A DNA stretch of 64,000 bases from assembly GCF_026552795.1 (NCBI RefSeq), contig NZ_JANFPI010000001.1:558001-622000 (forward strand). The letters run 5' to 3'. This document shows positions 54,541 to 63,024 of this stretch, in pieces; position 1 is the first letter of the stretch; each line of letters starts with the position of its first letter. The stretch is from Ectorhizobium quercum (GTDB lineage Bacteria; Pseudomonadota; Alphaproteobacteria; Rhizobiales; Rhizobiaceae). The notes beneath the pieces were generated by a model. It was not told where the DNA came from and ran no database searches. It worked only from the letters and a program-made list of their open reading frames with translations. The position numbers and the translations under genes are program-made.

Positions 54541-56145
54541 ATGCCTTTCCTGTCTCTTTACCGCCGCGATCTTCTCAGGAGCACCGCGCTCGGTCTTCTG
54601 GCGACGGCCGCGCCGTTTTCCGCTTTCGCGCAGGCAACGGGCGGCCGCCTGATCGTCGCAGCCGATTCGGAGCCGAAGAACCTCAATCCGGCCATCGTCG
54701 CCTCGAACGGCGTTTTCTATGTCGCGAGCAAGGTGATCGAGCCCCTGGCCGAAGCCTCCTATACGGGCACGGACGGTCTGGAACCGCGTCTCGCCACCTC
54801 CTGGGAAGGCGCGGAGGACGGGCGCTCGATCACCTTCCGGCTGCGCGAGGGCGTGACCTGGCATGACGGCACGCCGTTCACCTCGGCGGACGTCGCCTTC
54901 TCGGCGCTGGAAGTCTGGAAGACGCTCCAGAATATCGGCCGTTCCGTCTTCGCCAATCTGGAAGCCGTGGATACGCCCGATGCGGCGACGGCCGTCTTCC
55001 GCTTTTCGAAGCCGACGCCGATCCAGCTCATCCGCAACGCGCTGCCGGTGGTGACCAGCGTCATCCCGAAGCACCTCTACGAAGGTACGGATATCGCCGC
55101 CAACCCGGCCAACGTGAAACTCGTCGGCACGGGGCCGTTCAGGCTGGCCGAATACAGGCCCGGCGAATATTATCGCCTGACCCGCAACGAAGCCTACTGG
55201 GACAGCAATGCGCCGAAGCTGGACGAGATCGTCTATCGCGTCTTGCCGGATCGTGCCGCCGCCGGCGCGGCGCTCGAGGCGGAGGAAATCCACCTCGCCG
55301 CCTTCTCCGCCGTGCCGCTCGCCGATCTCGCCCGCATCGCCGAGGTGCCCGGCATAAAGGTGATCTCGAAAGGCTATGAGGCCCTGACCTATCAGCTTGT
55401 CATCGAGATCAACCATCGCCGCAAGGAACTGGCCGACCTCAGGGTGCGGCAGGCCATCGCCCATGCCATCGACCGGACATTCGTGGTCGATACGATTTTC
55501 CTCGGCTATGCCGAGGCCTCCACCGGGCCGGTGCCGAAGAACGCTCCCGAGTTCTATACCGCCGATGTGCCGACCTACGATTTCGACGTCGCCCGCGCGA
55601 ACGCCCTACTGGACGAGGCGGGATATCCGCGCGGTGCGAACGGCCGGCGCTTTTCGCTGAAACTTCTGCCGGCGCCCTATTTCAACGAGACCCGCCAGTT
55701 CGGCGCCTATCTGCGTCAGGCGCTAGCCGACATCGGCATCGACGCGGAGCTGGTGAACAACGATTCCGCCGCCCACCAGAAGGCCGTCTACACCGACCAC
55801 GCCTTCGATCTCGCCGTCGCGCCGCCGGTCTTCCGCGGCGATCCGGCCATTTCCACCACCATCCTCGTGCAGTCGGGCATTCCGGCGGGGGTCGGCTTCT
55901 CCAACCAGGGCGGCTATGCCGATGCGGAGCTGGACGACATCATTGCCCGGGCCGCGGAGACCATCGACACCGCCGCCCGGACGGAACTCTACAGGACGTT
56001 CCAGAAAAAGGTGGCGGCCGACCTGCCGCTCATCAACGTCGCCGAGTGGGGCTTCATCACGGTTGCGCGCGACACGGTGGAAAACGTGTCGAACAATCCG
56101 CGATGGGCCGTTTCCAACTGGGCCGACACGGCCTTGAAGGGCTAG
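54541..56145 (+). CDS. peptide/nickel-type ABC transporter substrate-binding protein (family 5)
   Basis: The 534-residue protein has an N-terminal twin-arginine-like signal (YRRDLLRSTALGLLATAAPFSAFA). The SBP_bac_5 domain has LNPAIVASNGVFYVASKVIEPLAEASY, LATSWEGAEDGRSITFRLREGVTWHDGTPFTSADVAFS, VGTGPFRLAEYRPGEYYRLTRN and VRQAIAHAIDR. It captures an oligopeptide or similar ligand in the periplasm. It is the first gene of a tight six-gene operon. ATG 54541 follows GGGAG and gives the signal peptide. Confidence 0.92.
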   Translation: MPFLSLYRRDLLRSTALGLLATAAPFSAFAQATGGRLIVAADSEPKNLNPAIVASNGVFYVASKVIEPLAEASYTGTDGLEPRLATSWEGAEDGRSITFRLREGVTWHDGTPFTSADVAFSALEVWKTLQNIGRSVFANLEAVDTPDAATAVFRFSKPTPIQLIRNALPVVTSVIPKHLYEGTDIAANPANVKLVGTGPFRLAEYRPGEYYRLTRNEAYWDSNAPKLDEIVYRVLPDRAAAGAALEAEEIHLAAFSAVPLADLARIAEVPGIKVISKGYEALTYQLVIEINHRRKELADLRVRQAIAHAIDRTFVVDTIFLGYAEASTGPVPKNAPEFYTADVPTYDFDVARANALLDEAGYPRGANGRRFSLKLLPAPYFNETRQFGAYLRQALADIGIDAELVNNDSAAHQKAVYTDHAFDLAVAPPVFRGDPAISTTILVQSGIPAGVGFSNQGGYADAELDDIIARAAETIDTAARTELYRTFQKKVAADLPLINVAEWGFITVARDTVENVSNNPRWAVSNWADTALKG

Positions 56146-56152
56146 GCCGGCC

Positions 56153-57142
56153 GTGAAGCGGGTTGCGGCATTGCTGAGGCGGCGGGCGGTCGGCGCCGTG
56201 CCCGTCCTGCTGATCGTCGTCGCCGCGACCTTCCTCCTGCTGGAACACGCTCCGGGCGATGCCGTGGATGCCTATCTCATCTCGCTGGGCGGCGGCGATG
56301 CGGCACTGGCCGCGTCCCTGCGGGCCCGCTACGGGCTCGACCAGTCCGGCCTTTCCCGCTTCTGGCTCTATCTGTCAGCGCTCGCCCGTTTCGATCTCGG
56401 CTGGTCCGTCGCGTTCGACAGGCCGGTTCTCGATCTCATCGGCGAACGGCTGCCGAACACGCTGGTCCTGATGGGCAGCGCCACGGCATTGTCCTTCGGC
56501 CTCGGCTCCCTTCTCGGCGTGGCGGCCGGCGCGAAGCCGGGCGGCGTCCGCGACCGGGCGCTGTCGGTCGGGGCGCTGGCGCTCTACGCCGTGCCGGGCT
56601 TCTGGCTCGGCCTGGTGCTGGTCATCGTCTTTTCCGTGCAGTTGCGCTGGCTGCCGCTTGCCGGCATTGAAACCATCGCCTCCGGCAAGCAGGGGCTCGA
56701 CCGGGCCGCGGACATCGCCCGGCACCTGGTCCTGCCGGTCGCCGCACTCGGCCTCATCTATCTGGCGCTGTTCCTGAGGGTGATGCGCACGGCGATGGCG
56801 GAGGTCTGGCCGCTCGATTTCGTGCTGTTCGCTCGCTCGAAGGGGCTGAGCCGCAGCCGCATCGTCTGGCGGCATGTGGTGCGCAATGCGCTCCTGCCGC
56901 TCGTGACCGTGCTCGGGCTGCAATCCGCCGCCATGCTGGGCGGAAGCGTCGTCATCGAAAGCGTGTTCGCCATCCCGGGATTCGGCAGGCTGGCGCAGGA
57001 GGCGGTGAGCGGCCGCGACGCGCCGCTGCTCGTCGGCATCATTCTGACGAGTGCCGTGCTGGTCGTCTGCGTCAATCTGGCCGTCGACATCGTCTACGCC
57101 GTTCTCGATCCGCGCATCGGTTCGGGCGAGGAGGGCGCATGA
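56153..57142 (+). CDS. peptide-type ABC transporter permease (DppB-like)
   Basis: The 329-residue permease has about six helices and the DppB pattern: LLIVVAATFLLLEHAPGDAVDAYL at the N-terminus, SRFWLYLSALARFDLGWSVAFDRPVLDLIGERLPNTL, and the EAA-like loop FVLFARSKGLSRSRIVWRHVVRNALLPLVTVLG that contacts the ATPase. The start is GTG 56153, 7 bp after the binding-protein gene. It forms a heterodimer with the next permease. Confidence 0.92.
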   Translation: MKRVAALLRRRAVGAVPVLLIVVAATFLLLEHAPGDAVDAYLISLGGGDAALAASLRARYGLDQSGLSRFWLYLSALARFDLGWSVAFDRPVLDLIGERLPNTLVLMGSATALSFGLGSLLGVAAGAKPGGVRDRALSVGALALYAVPGFWLGLVLVIVFSVQLRWLPLAGIETIASGKQGLDRAADIARHLVLPVAALGLIYLALFLRVMRTAMAEVWPLDFVLFARSKGLSRSRIVWRHVVRNALLPLVTVLGLQSAAMLGGSVVIESVFAIPGFGRLAQEAVSGRDAPLLVGIILTSAVLVVCVNLAVDIVYAVLDPRIGSGEEGA

Positions 57143-57972
57143 GCTTTCTCGCCCGCTACGCCCGGTCCGGGCCGGGACTGGCCGGGGCCGCCCTCCTCGC
57201 GGTGTTGGCGCTGTCTGCACTCATGGCCCCGCTGCTCTTTCCGGGCGATCCACTGCGGATCGCGGGGCCTGCAATGAGCGCCCCCTTTGCCGATCCGGCT
57301 TTTCCCTTCGGCACGGACCGTCTCGGCAGGGACGTGCTGGCCGGGCTCTTTCACGGCGCGCGCGCCTCGCTTGCCGTCGGTCTGGCGGCGGCCCTTGCGG
57401 CGCTCGCCATCGGTCTCACCGTCGGCACGCTGGCGGGCTTTGCCGGCGGCGTCGTCGACGAGGCGCTGATGCGGGTGGCCGACGCGTTCCAGATCGTGCC
57501 CGGCTTCCTGCTGGCGCTGGCCTTCGTCTCGACGCTCGGCGCATCCATGCCGACCGTCGTGCTGGCGATCGCGCTGGCCGCCTGGGCGGAGCCGGCCCGG
57601 CTCGTCCGCGCCGAGGTGTTGCGGATTCGCGAATCCGATTATGTCGCTTCTGCCCGCGTTCTCGGCATGCACCCGCTGGAAATCGCCTTCAGGGAAATCC
57701 TGCCCAATGCCCTGCCGCCGGTCATGGCGTTTGCCGCGATCATCGTCGCCGGGGCGATCCTGACGGAAGCGGCGCTCTCCTTCCTGGGCCTGAGCGATCC
57801 CAACATCGTGACCTGGGGCACGATGATCGCCGAAGGGCGCAATGTGCTGCGCGCCGCACCCTTCCTGTCAGTCTTTCCCGGGCTGGCGCTGATGATCGCC
57901 GTCCTTGGCGTCTATCTGGCGAGCGAGGGGATCAACGACGCGCTTCGCCCGCGCGACGGAGGCGGACGATGA
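57139..57972 (+). CDS. peptide-type ABC transporter permease (DppC-like)
   Basis: The 277-residue permease shows FGTDRLGRDVLAGLFHGARASLAVGLAAALAALAIGLTVGTLAGFAGG, which is diagnostic of DppC, and the loop DYVASARVLGMHPLEIAFREILPNALPPVMAFA. About six helices are expected. It overlaps the previous permease by 4 bp (ATGA) and the first ATPase by 4 bp, so the transporter subunits are translated in a coupled way. Confidence 0.93.
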   Translation: MSFLARYARSGPGLAGAALLAVLALSALMAPLLFPGDPLRIAGPAMSAPFADPAFPFGTDRLGRDVLAGLFHGARASLAVGLAAALAALAIGLTVGTLAGFAGGVVDEALMRVADAFQIVPGFLLALAFVSTLGASMPTVVLAIALAAWAEPARLVRAEVLRIRESDYVASARVLGMHPLEIAFREILPNALPPVMAFAAIIVAGAILTEAALSFLGLSDPNIVTWGTMIAEGRNVLRAAPFLSVFPGLALMIAVLGVYLASEGINDALRPRDGGGR

Positions 57973-58754
57973 CGACCCTCTGCACGACAACCGGCCTCGG
58001 CGTCCGCTACCGTCATGCCGGCGCTGCGGCGCTGTCCGGCGTCTGCCTTGCCATCGACGCGGGCGAACGTCTGGCGATCATCGGCGGAAGCGGCTCGGGC
58101 AAGTCCACCTTCGCCCGGGCGCTGGCGGGGCTGTTGCCGGCCGGCGCGGCGGTGGACGGCACCGTGGCGTGGCCAGCCCTGGGGCATCCGCCCCGGCCGG
58201 GGCGCGATCTCGGCTTCGTGTTTCAGGACCCGGGGGCGAGCCTGAACCCGGTGCTGACGGTCGGCGAACAGGTGGCGGAGGGCGCGCAACGCCATCTTGG
58301 CCTCGACTGGAAGAGGGCTTTCGAACGGGCTGAATCCCTTCTGGCGCGCGTGCGCCTGCCGGAACCTGCGCGCCTTCTCAGGGCCTTTCCCCACCAGCTT
58401 TCGGGTGGCCAGCGCCAGCGCGTGGCGATTGCGGCGGCAATCGCGGCGAAGCCGTCCGTTCTCATCGCCGACGAAGTGACCAGCGCGCTCGATCAGGCCG
58501 TGCAGGCCGAAATCGTCGCGCTGCTCGACGAACTGGTGCGCGAGGAGGCGATGACGCTCATCTTCATCACCCACGACATGGCGCTCGCCTCCGGTCTGGC
58601 CGACCGGATTGCGGTATTCGACCGGGGCGAACTCGTGGAACTGGGACCGGCCCGGCGGATCGTGACCGCGCCCGAAAGCGCTGCGGCCCGCCTGCTCCTT
58701 GCGGCTCACATCGATCTCGGTACGCCGTCGCTGGTGACGGGAGGCGGCGCATGA
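57969..58754 (+). CDS. peptide-type ABC transporter ATP-binding protein (DppD-like)
   Basis: The 261-residue ATPase has Walker A GGSGSGKST, Q-loop FVFQDPGASLNPVLTVGEQV, signature LSGGQRQRVAIAAAIA, Walker B VLIADEVTSALD and switch His in FITHDMALASGLADRIAVF. It lacks the C-terminal oligopeptide extension with the iron-sulfur-like Cys cluster of some DppD proteins. It overlaps both neighbours by 4 bp. Confidence 0.92.
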   Translation: MTTLCTTTGLGVRYRHAGAAALSGVCLAIDAGERLAIIGGSGSGKSTFARALAGLLPAGAAVDGTVAWPALGHPPRPGRDLGFVFQDPGASLNPVLTVGEQVAEGAQRHLGLDWKRAFERAESLLARVRLPEPARLLRAFPHQLSGGQRQRVAIAAAIAAKPSVLIADEVTSALDQAVQAEIVALLDELVREEAMTLIFITHDMALASGLADRIAVFDRGELVELGPARRIVTAPESAAARLLLAAHIDLGTPSLVTGGGA

Positions 58755-59533
58755 GCGGCGTTCTTCTGGAGGCCGGGGGACTGGTCAAGACATGGCAGGC
58801 GCGGGGCCGTCAGGTCGCGGCTCTGAAGGACGTGAGCCTCGCGGTGGCGCCGGGCGAGACGCTGGGACTGGTCGGCCGTTCCGGTTGCGGCAAATCGACG
58901 CTTGCACGGGTGCTGACGCGGCTCACGCCGCCGCAAGCCGGCTCCATCCGCTTTCGCGGAAAGGACTGGCTGTCGCTGGCCGGGGCCGGGCTGCGGGCCG
59001 AACGCCGCCACATGCAGATGGTGTTTCAGGACCCGCTGGCGGCGTTCAATCCGCGCAGCACGGTTGCCGGCGCGCTGGCCGATCCCCTGCGACTTCACCG
59101 GCTCGTGCCGAGGGAGCGCCGCGCCGCCCGCATCGGCGAACTGCTGGAGCGCGTCGGCCTGCCCGCCGGCTATGCCGCCCGCTCGATCCTCAATCTCTCC
59201 GGCGGCCAGCGGCAGCGCGTCGCCATCGCCCGGGCGCTGGCCTGCGAACCGTCGCTGGTCGTGCTGGACGAGGCGGTGTCGGCGCTCGACGTGGCCGTTC
59301 GGAGCATGATTCTCGATCTTCTGGTCGATCTACAGCGCGAGCGCGGGCTGGCCTATATCTTCGTGTCGCACGATCTCGCTGCCGTCAAAGCCGTGTCGCA
59401 CCGCATCGCCGTCATGGAAGCGGGGGAAATCGTCGAGACCGGTCCGGCGGAAACCGTCGTGCGGAACCCGCAATCGCAGGCCGCGAAGGATCTCGTTGCG
59501 GCGGTGCCGCGTCTTGTCAGGGAAGGGCCATGA
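58751..59533 (+). CDS. peptide-type ABC transporter ATP-binding protein (DppF-like)
   Basis: The 260-residue second ATPase has Walker A GRSGCGKST, MQMVFQDPLAAFNPRSTV, signature LSGGQRQRVAIARALA, Walker B LVVLDEAVSALD and VSHDLAAVKAVSHRIAVM. The paired ATPases indicate a heterodimeric importer. It overlaps the previous gene by 4 bp and the class V aminotransferase gene by 4 bp. Confidence 0.92.
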   Translation: MSGVLLEAGGLVKTWQARGRQVAALKDVSLAVAPGETLGLVGRSGCGKSTLARVLTRLTPPQAGSIRFRGKDWLSLAGAGLRAERRHMQMVFQDPLAAFNPRSTVAGALADPLRLHRLVPRERRAARIGELLERVGLPAGYAARSILNLSGGQRQRVAIARALACEPSLVVLDEAVSALDVAVRSMILDLLVDLQRERGLAYIFVSHDLAAVKAVSHRIAVMEAGEIVETGPAETVVRNPQSQAAKDLVAAVPRLVREGP

Positions 59534-60576
59534 CCATGTTCGACGCCAGTCTGCTTCTCGATCCGCCGGCTTGGCCGGCCGCGGGCTATGCCGGCCTTGC
59601 GGACCGGATCGGCCGCCTGCTCGGAACCCGGGGCGACGTGATCTTCGTGCAGGCCGAAGCCGTCGTGGCGCTAGAGGCCGTCGCTTCGAGCCTGGCGGCG
59701 CCCTCGCTGAAAGTGCTCAATATCGTCACGAGCCCCTATGGCGGGCTGTTCGGCGGCTGGCTTCGCCGGGGCGGTGCGCAGGTGACGGATCTTGTGGCGG
59801 AGCCCGCGCGCCCGGTTACGGTCGAGGCGGTGAAGGCGGCGCTCGATGCGGGGGGCAGGGTGGACGCGATCGCGCTCGTCCATGCCGAATCGGCAAGCGG
59901 CATTTTGAACCCGCTGGAAGGGATCGCGGCGCTTGCAAAGGCGCGGGGCAGCCTTCTGGTCGTCGATGCGGTCGCTTCGGTGGGTGGTCATCCGCTCGAC
60001 GTCGATGCGCTGGGGATCGACATTGCCGTGATCGGCCCGCAAAAGGCGCTGGCCGGGCCGGCGGGCGTTTCCGCCGTTTCCGTCAGCGCCAAAGCCTGGG
60101 CGCTGATCGACCGTCCCGGCGCGCCGGTCGATTCGGTTCTGTCCCTTCTCGACCAGAAGCGCGGCTGGCTGGATACGGGGCGTGGCGCTCTGCCGGGCAC
60201 GCCGCCGGCGCTGGAATTCCATGCGCTGGATGCGGCGCTGGCCCGGATAGAACAGGAAGGGCTGGAGAATGTGCTCCACCGCCATGCGGCGGCCGCTGCC
60301 GAAGCGCGTGCCGGGCTGGCGGCGCTCGGCCTCGAACCGTTCGAAACCGGCGAACGCGCCTCCAACCTCGTCACGGCCGTTGCGCTGCCGGATGCGGTCG
60401 ATCTAGGCCGTTTAACGGCGCTGGACATTGCCGTGAAGGCGGAACTGACCGCCGGCGTCGGCCCCGGCGCGGAACGGCTGGTGCGCATCAACCACACGGG
60501 CCGCCGGGCCGATCCGGCCATCGTGCGGGCAACGCTTGCCGCGCTTGCGCAGGCGCTGCATCGCGTCGGGCGATAG
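59530..60576 (+). CDS. class V PLP-dependent aminotransferase
   Basis: The 348-residue enzyme has the class V layout: VTSPYGGLFGGWLRRGGAQV, IALVHAESASGILNPLEGIAALAKARGSLLVVDAVASVGGHPLDVDALGID and the PLP lysine in IGPQKALAGPAGVSAVS. It belongs near the alanine-glyoxylate/serine-pyruvate or 2-aminoethylphosphonate group, but substrate residues cannot be assigned. It is the last gene of the transporter operon (4-bp overlap), so it probably acts on what the importer brings in. Confidence 0.88.
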   Translation: MTMFDASLLLDPPAWPAAGYAGLADRIGRLLGTRGDVIFVQAEAVVALEAVASSLAAPSLKVLNIVTSPYGGLFGGWLRRGGAQVTDLVAEPARPVTVEAVKAALDAGGRVDAIALVHAESASGILNPLEGIAALAKARGSLLVVDAVASVGGHPLDVDALGIDIAVIGPQKALAGPAGVSAVSVSAKAWALIDRPGAPVDSVLSLLDQKRGWLDTGRGALPGTPPALEFHALDAALARIEQEGLENVLHRHAAAAAEARAGLAALGLEPFETGERASNLVTAVALPDAVDLGRLTALDIAVKAELTAGVGPGAERLVRINHTGRRADPAIVRATLAALAQALHRVGR

Positions 60577-60577
60577 A

Positions 60578-62149
60578 TCAGAACCGGTTGGGATCGAAAC
60601 CCTGGACCGGAACGGTCCGTGGTTCCGCTGCGGACGAGGCGGCAGGCGGAGCGACGCGTGCGGCCTTGCCCGGCTTGGCCGGTGCTTGACTCGCCTGCGC
60701 CACCGAGACGGGGCGGGCGGGAGCCGAAGGCTGCGCTGCGGCCGTCAGCGGAGCGGCAGGGCGCGGCGGTGCTTCGGGACGAACAGGGCGAACCGGGGCC
60801 GAAACCCGTGGCGCTTCAGCCTCCCTCGTGAGAATGGAGGTGGACGGACGGAAGGCGACGGACATCGAAGGCTGTGTGGCGGTGGCGACCTGCGGTGCGG
60901 ATGCAAGCGCGGCGGACATGGAGTCCGGCGATGGGCGCAGGGCCGGCACGGTGGGAGCGGGCGTCTCGGCGCGTTCGCCGTCGGGCGCGGACGCCTCCGG
61001 CTGGGCCGCCGATGCCGGACGGCGCAGCGGCAGCGGAACGAAGGCAAGTTCGGATGCGGGCGTTTCCTGCGCCGGTTCGCGTGCGAGCAGCGACGGCACC
61101 GGGATCTGGTAACTGCCGAGATCGGCATGGGCGGGCTGCTGCGGCGCATCCTGCTGGATCGCCTGGAGCGCCGGATTTGCGCCGGGCGGCGGCGTGAGCG
61201 CCGACATCAGCGTGCCCGAAGATGCCTGAGCCTGCGGCGGCGCAAGCGCCGGGCGGTTGACCGGCACCGGCGCATTCAGCGCCGCGAGCGCCGGCTGCTG
61301 CGTCTGTGCATCGGCGGTCAGGACGGGTTTTGCGGCGGGTGCGGGTTCAGAAGCGGGCACGGCGGGCGCTGCCGGTGCGGCGATGGCATCGGCATCCTCG
61401 TCCTCGTCGCCGCCACCGAACAGGAAGGCCAGCAGATTGCGGCGTTTCGGCTGTGTGCTGCTGCTGCTTTCGGCGATCTCGATCGGCGTTTCGGCGCGGG
61501 TCTTGTATTCGGCAAGAGCCTGCTGATAGCCCGGCAGGGGCTTGCCGTCGGCGGGAATATGCAGGGTTTTGCCGTTCGGGAACAGGCGCACCAGATCCTC
61601 GCGGGGCATGCGCGGCCATGCGCGCACACCGGCAACGTCGAGATGCACGAAGGGCGACTTGGACGACGGATAGAAGCCGACGCCGCCCTGCTGATACCTG
61701 ACGGCGGTTTCGCGCAGCAGCTTCAGGGAAACGCCGGGAATGTAGAAGTCCATCGCCTTGCCGCGCATGTGCTGGCTGGTTTCCGCCACGCCCTTGGTGC
61801 GGGAACGCAGCATCGCATTGGTGGCCGGCGCCCGGTAGGCGGATACGACGTGGACATAATCCTTCGCGCCGACCTTGTTATAGACTTCCCACAGGAGGTC
61901 GAACAGGCGCGGGTCCATGCGGGTCGGCTCGTTGCGCCGCCAGTCGCGAAGGAACCGGTTCATCTCCTGCAAGCCCTTGGCGTCGTACTTGCCGTTACGC
62001 TTGAAGGTGATGGTGGCCTTCTCGCCGGTATGGATGAAATAGAGCTTGAGGGTGCGCGTTTCGCCCGCAGCTTCGGCAAGCGTCGCCGGATAGGCGCCCG
62101 CGGTGAGCGCGATGAGCAGCGCCGCCATCCGGCACCGCGCGGATTTCAT
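60578..62149 (-). CDS. YcbK/MepK-like DUF882 protein with long Pro/Ala-rich tail
   Basis: The 523-residue protein has a signal peptide (MKSARCRMAALLIALTAGAYPATLAEA), then a DUF882 domain (about 30-200): LKLYFIHTGEKATITFKRNGKYDAKGLQEMNRFLRDWR, VVSAYRAPATNAML, SQHMRGKAMDFYIPG and FVHLDVAGV. The His/Asp pattern matches the zinc peptidase M15-type fold of E. coli MepK, a murein endopeptidase. The remaining 300 residues are disordered and rich in Pro, Ala and Ser. The start is uncertain; ATG 62164 is also possible. It converges with the transporter operon. Confidence 0.82.
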   Translation of the reverse strand: MKSARCRMAALLIALTAGAYPATLAEAAGETRTLKLYFIHTGEKATITFKRNGKYDAKGLQEMNRFLRDWRRNEPTRMDPRLFDLLWEVYNKVGAKDYVHVVSAYRAPATNAMLRSRTKGVAETSQHMRGKAMDFYIPGVSLKLLRETAVRYQQGGVGFYPSSKSPFVHLDVAGVRAWPRMPREDLVRLFPNGKTLHIPADGKPLPGYQQALAEYKTRAETPIEIAESSSSTQPKRRNLLAFLFGGGDEDEDADAIAAPAAPAVPASEPAPAAKPVLTADAQTQQPALAALNAPVPVNRPALAPPQAQASSGTLMSALTPPPGANPALQAIQQDAPQQPAHADLGSYQIPVPSLLAREPAQETPASELAFVPLPLRRPASAAQPEASAPDGERAETPAPTVPALRPSPDSMSAALASAPQVATATQPSMSVAFRPSTSILTREAEAPRVSAPVRPVRPEAPPRPAAPLTAAAQPSAPARPVSVAQASQAPAKPGKAARVAPPAASSAAEPRTVPVQGFDPNRF

Positions 62150-62367
62150 CGAAAACATCCTCATCGCGCCGGGCCTGCCTTCGCTGGCGTTGAATGTTTT
62201 CCGGCTGGATACGTCATGGGCAGCGACACCATCAGCAGGCACAACGACCCCCGCCGCCGTGCTCTCTCCTCAAACCCCGAAACCGCGATCGATGCCGGTT
62301 TCGCAACAAGCCGGACCGTCGTCGACGCGGACCGGGCAGCCCCTTATAAAGCAAGGTGCTCAAGAAG

Positions 62368-62392
62368 GGAACAGCTTCCGTTGAACTGTTCC
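62368..62392 (-). terminator. possible terminator of the tRNA-Thr transcript
   Basis: A 7-bp stem (GGAACAG / CTGTTCC) with an 11-nt loop lies 22 bp beyond the CCA end of the tRNA. On the minus strand CTTCTTG follows, a weak U-tract. Confidence 0.35.
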
Positions 62393-62414
62393 GGACCAAT
62401 CCATGAGTGAAGAA

Positions 62415-62489
<75 letters not shown>

Positions 62490-62644
62490 ATGAAGAGCGG
62501 GTGCGAAATCGCGTTGCCTTCAGGCGAGGGGGCTTCTGCCACAGCTTTTTGTGGAGCGCAAGCCGCAATCGGAACTTATTTCATTCGCCCCCCAAAAAGG
62601 CGGGACGGGTTTTTTGCGGAGGCGCTTTGCGCTATGGAAAAGCC

Positions 62645-62845
62645 ATGACCGAGAAGAACGACATGTCCGGGAAGAACAAGGCCTCCGGGGCGGGCCGCAG
62701 CAATGCCGAATTGCACCGAGAACGGGCGGCGGCCAAGCTGCGCGAAAATCTTCAGCGCCGCAAGCAGCAGGCGCGCGCGCGCCGCGCCGGCGAGGCCGAC
62801 GAGACGGTGGGACTGCCTGCCGCAAAAAAGGACGAATCGTCCTGA
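62645..62845 (+). CDS. small basic protein of unknown function upstream of murA
   Basis: The 66-residue protein is highly charged and probably helical: HRERAAAKLRENLQRRKQQARARRAGEADET, with no signal peptide or membrane segment. I recall similar small Lys/Arg-rich proteins located just upstream of murA in Rhizobiaceae, but no function is known. An ATG at 62663 (MSGKNKAS) would shorten it by six residues. Confidence 0.62.
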   Translation: MTEKNDMSGKNKASGAGRSNAELHRERAAAKLRENLQRRKQQARARRAGEADETVGLPAAKKDESS

Positions 62846-63024
62846 ACCACTAAGCGCCTGCGTATCGATTGAAGCGGCGGCCGTTTTCGTCTAAAGAGCC
62901 GCGAACTCCCGACAAGGCCATGAGGCTTCGTACCGGCGCAGGCGCGTGTCGCGCCCGGCCGCCGGCTTTGCGAAACAGGCCGGCCTTGCGAAACAGGAAA
63001 GGCGGGCTCTGCCCGTAGGAGAAT

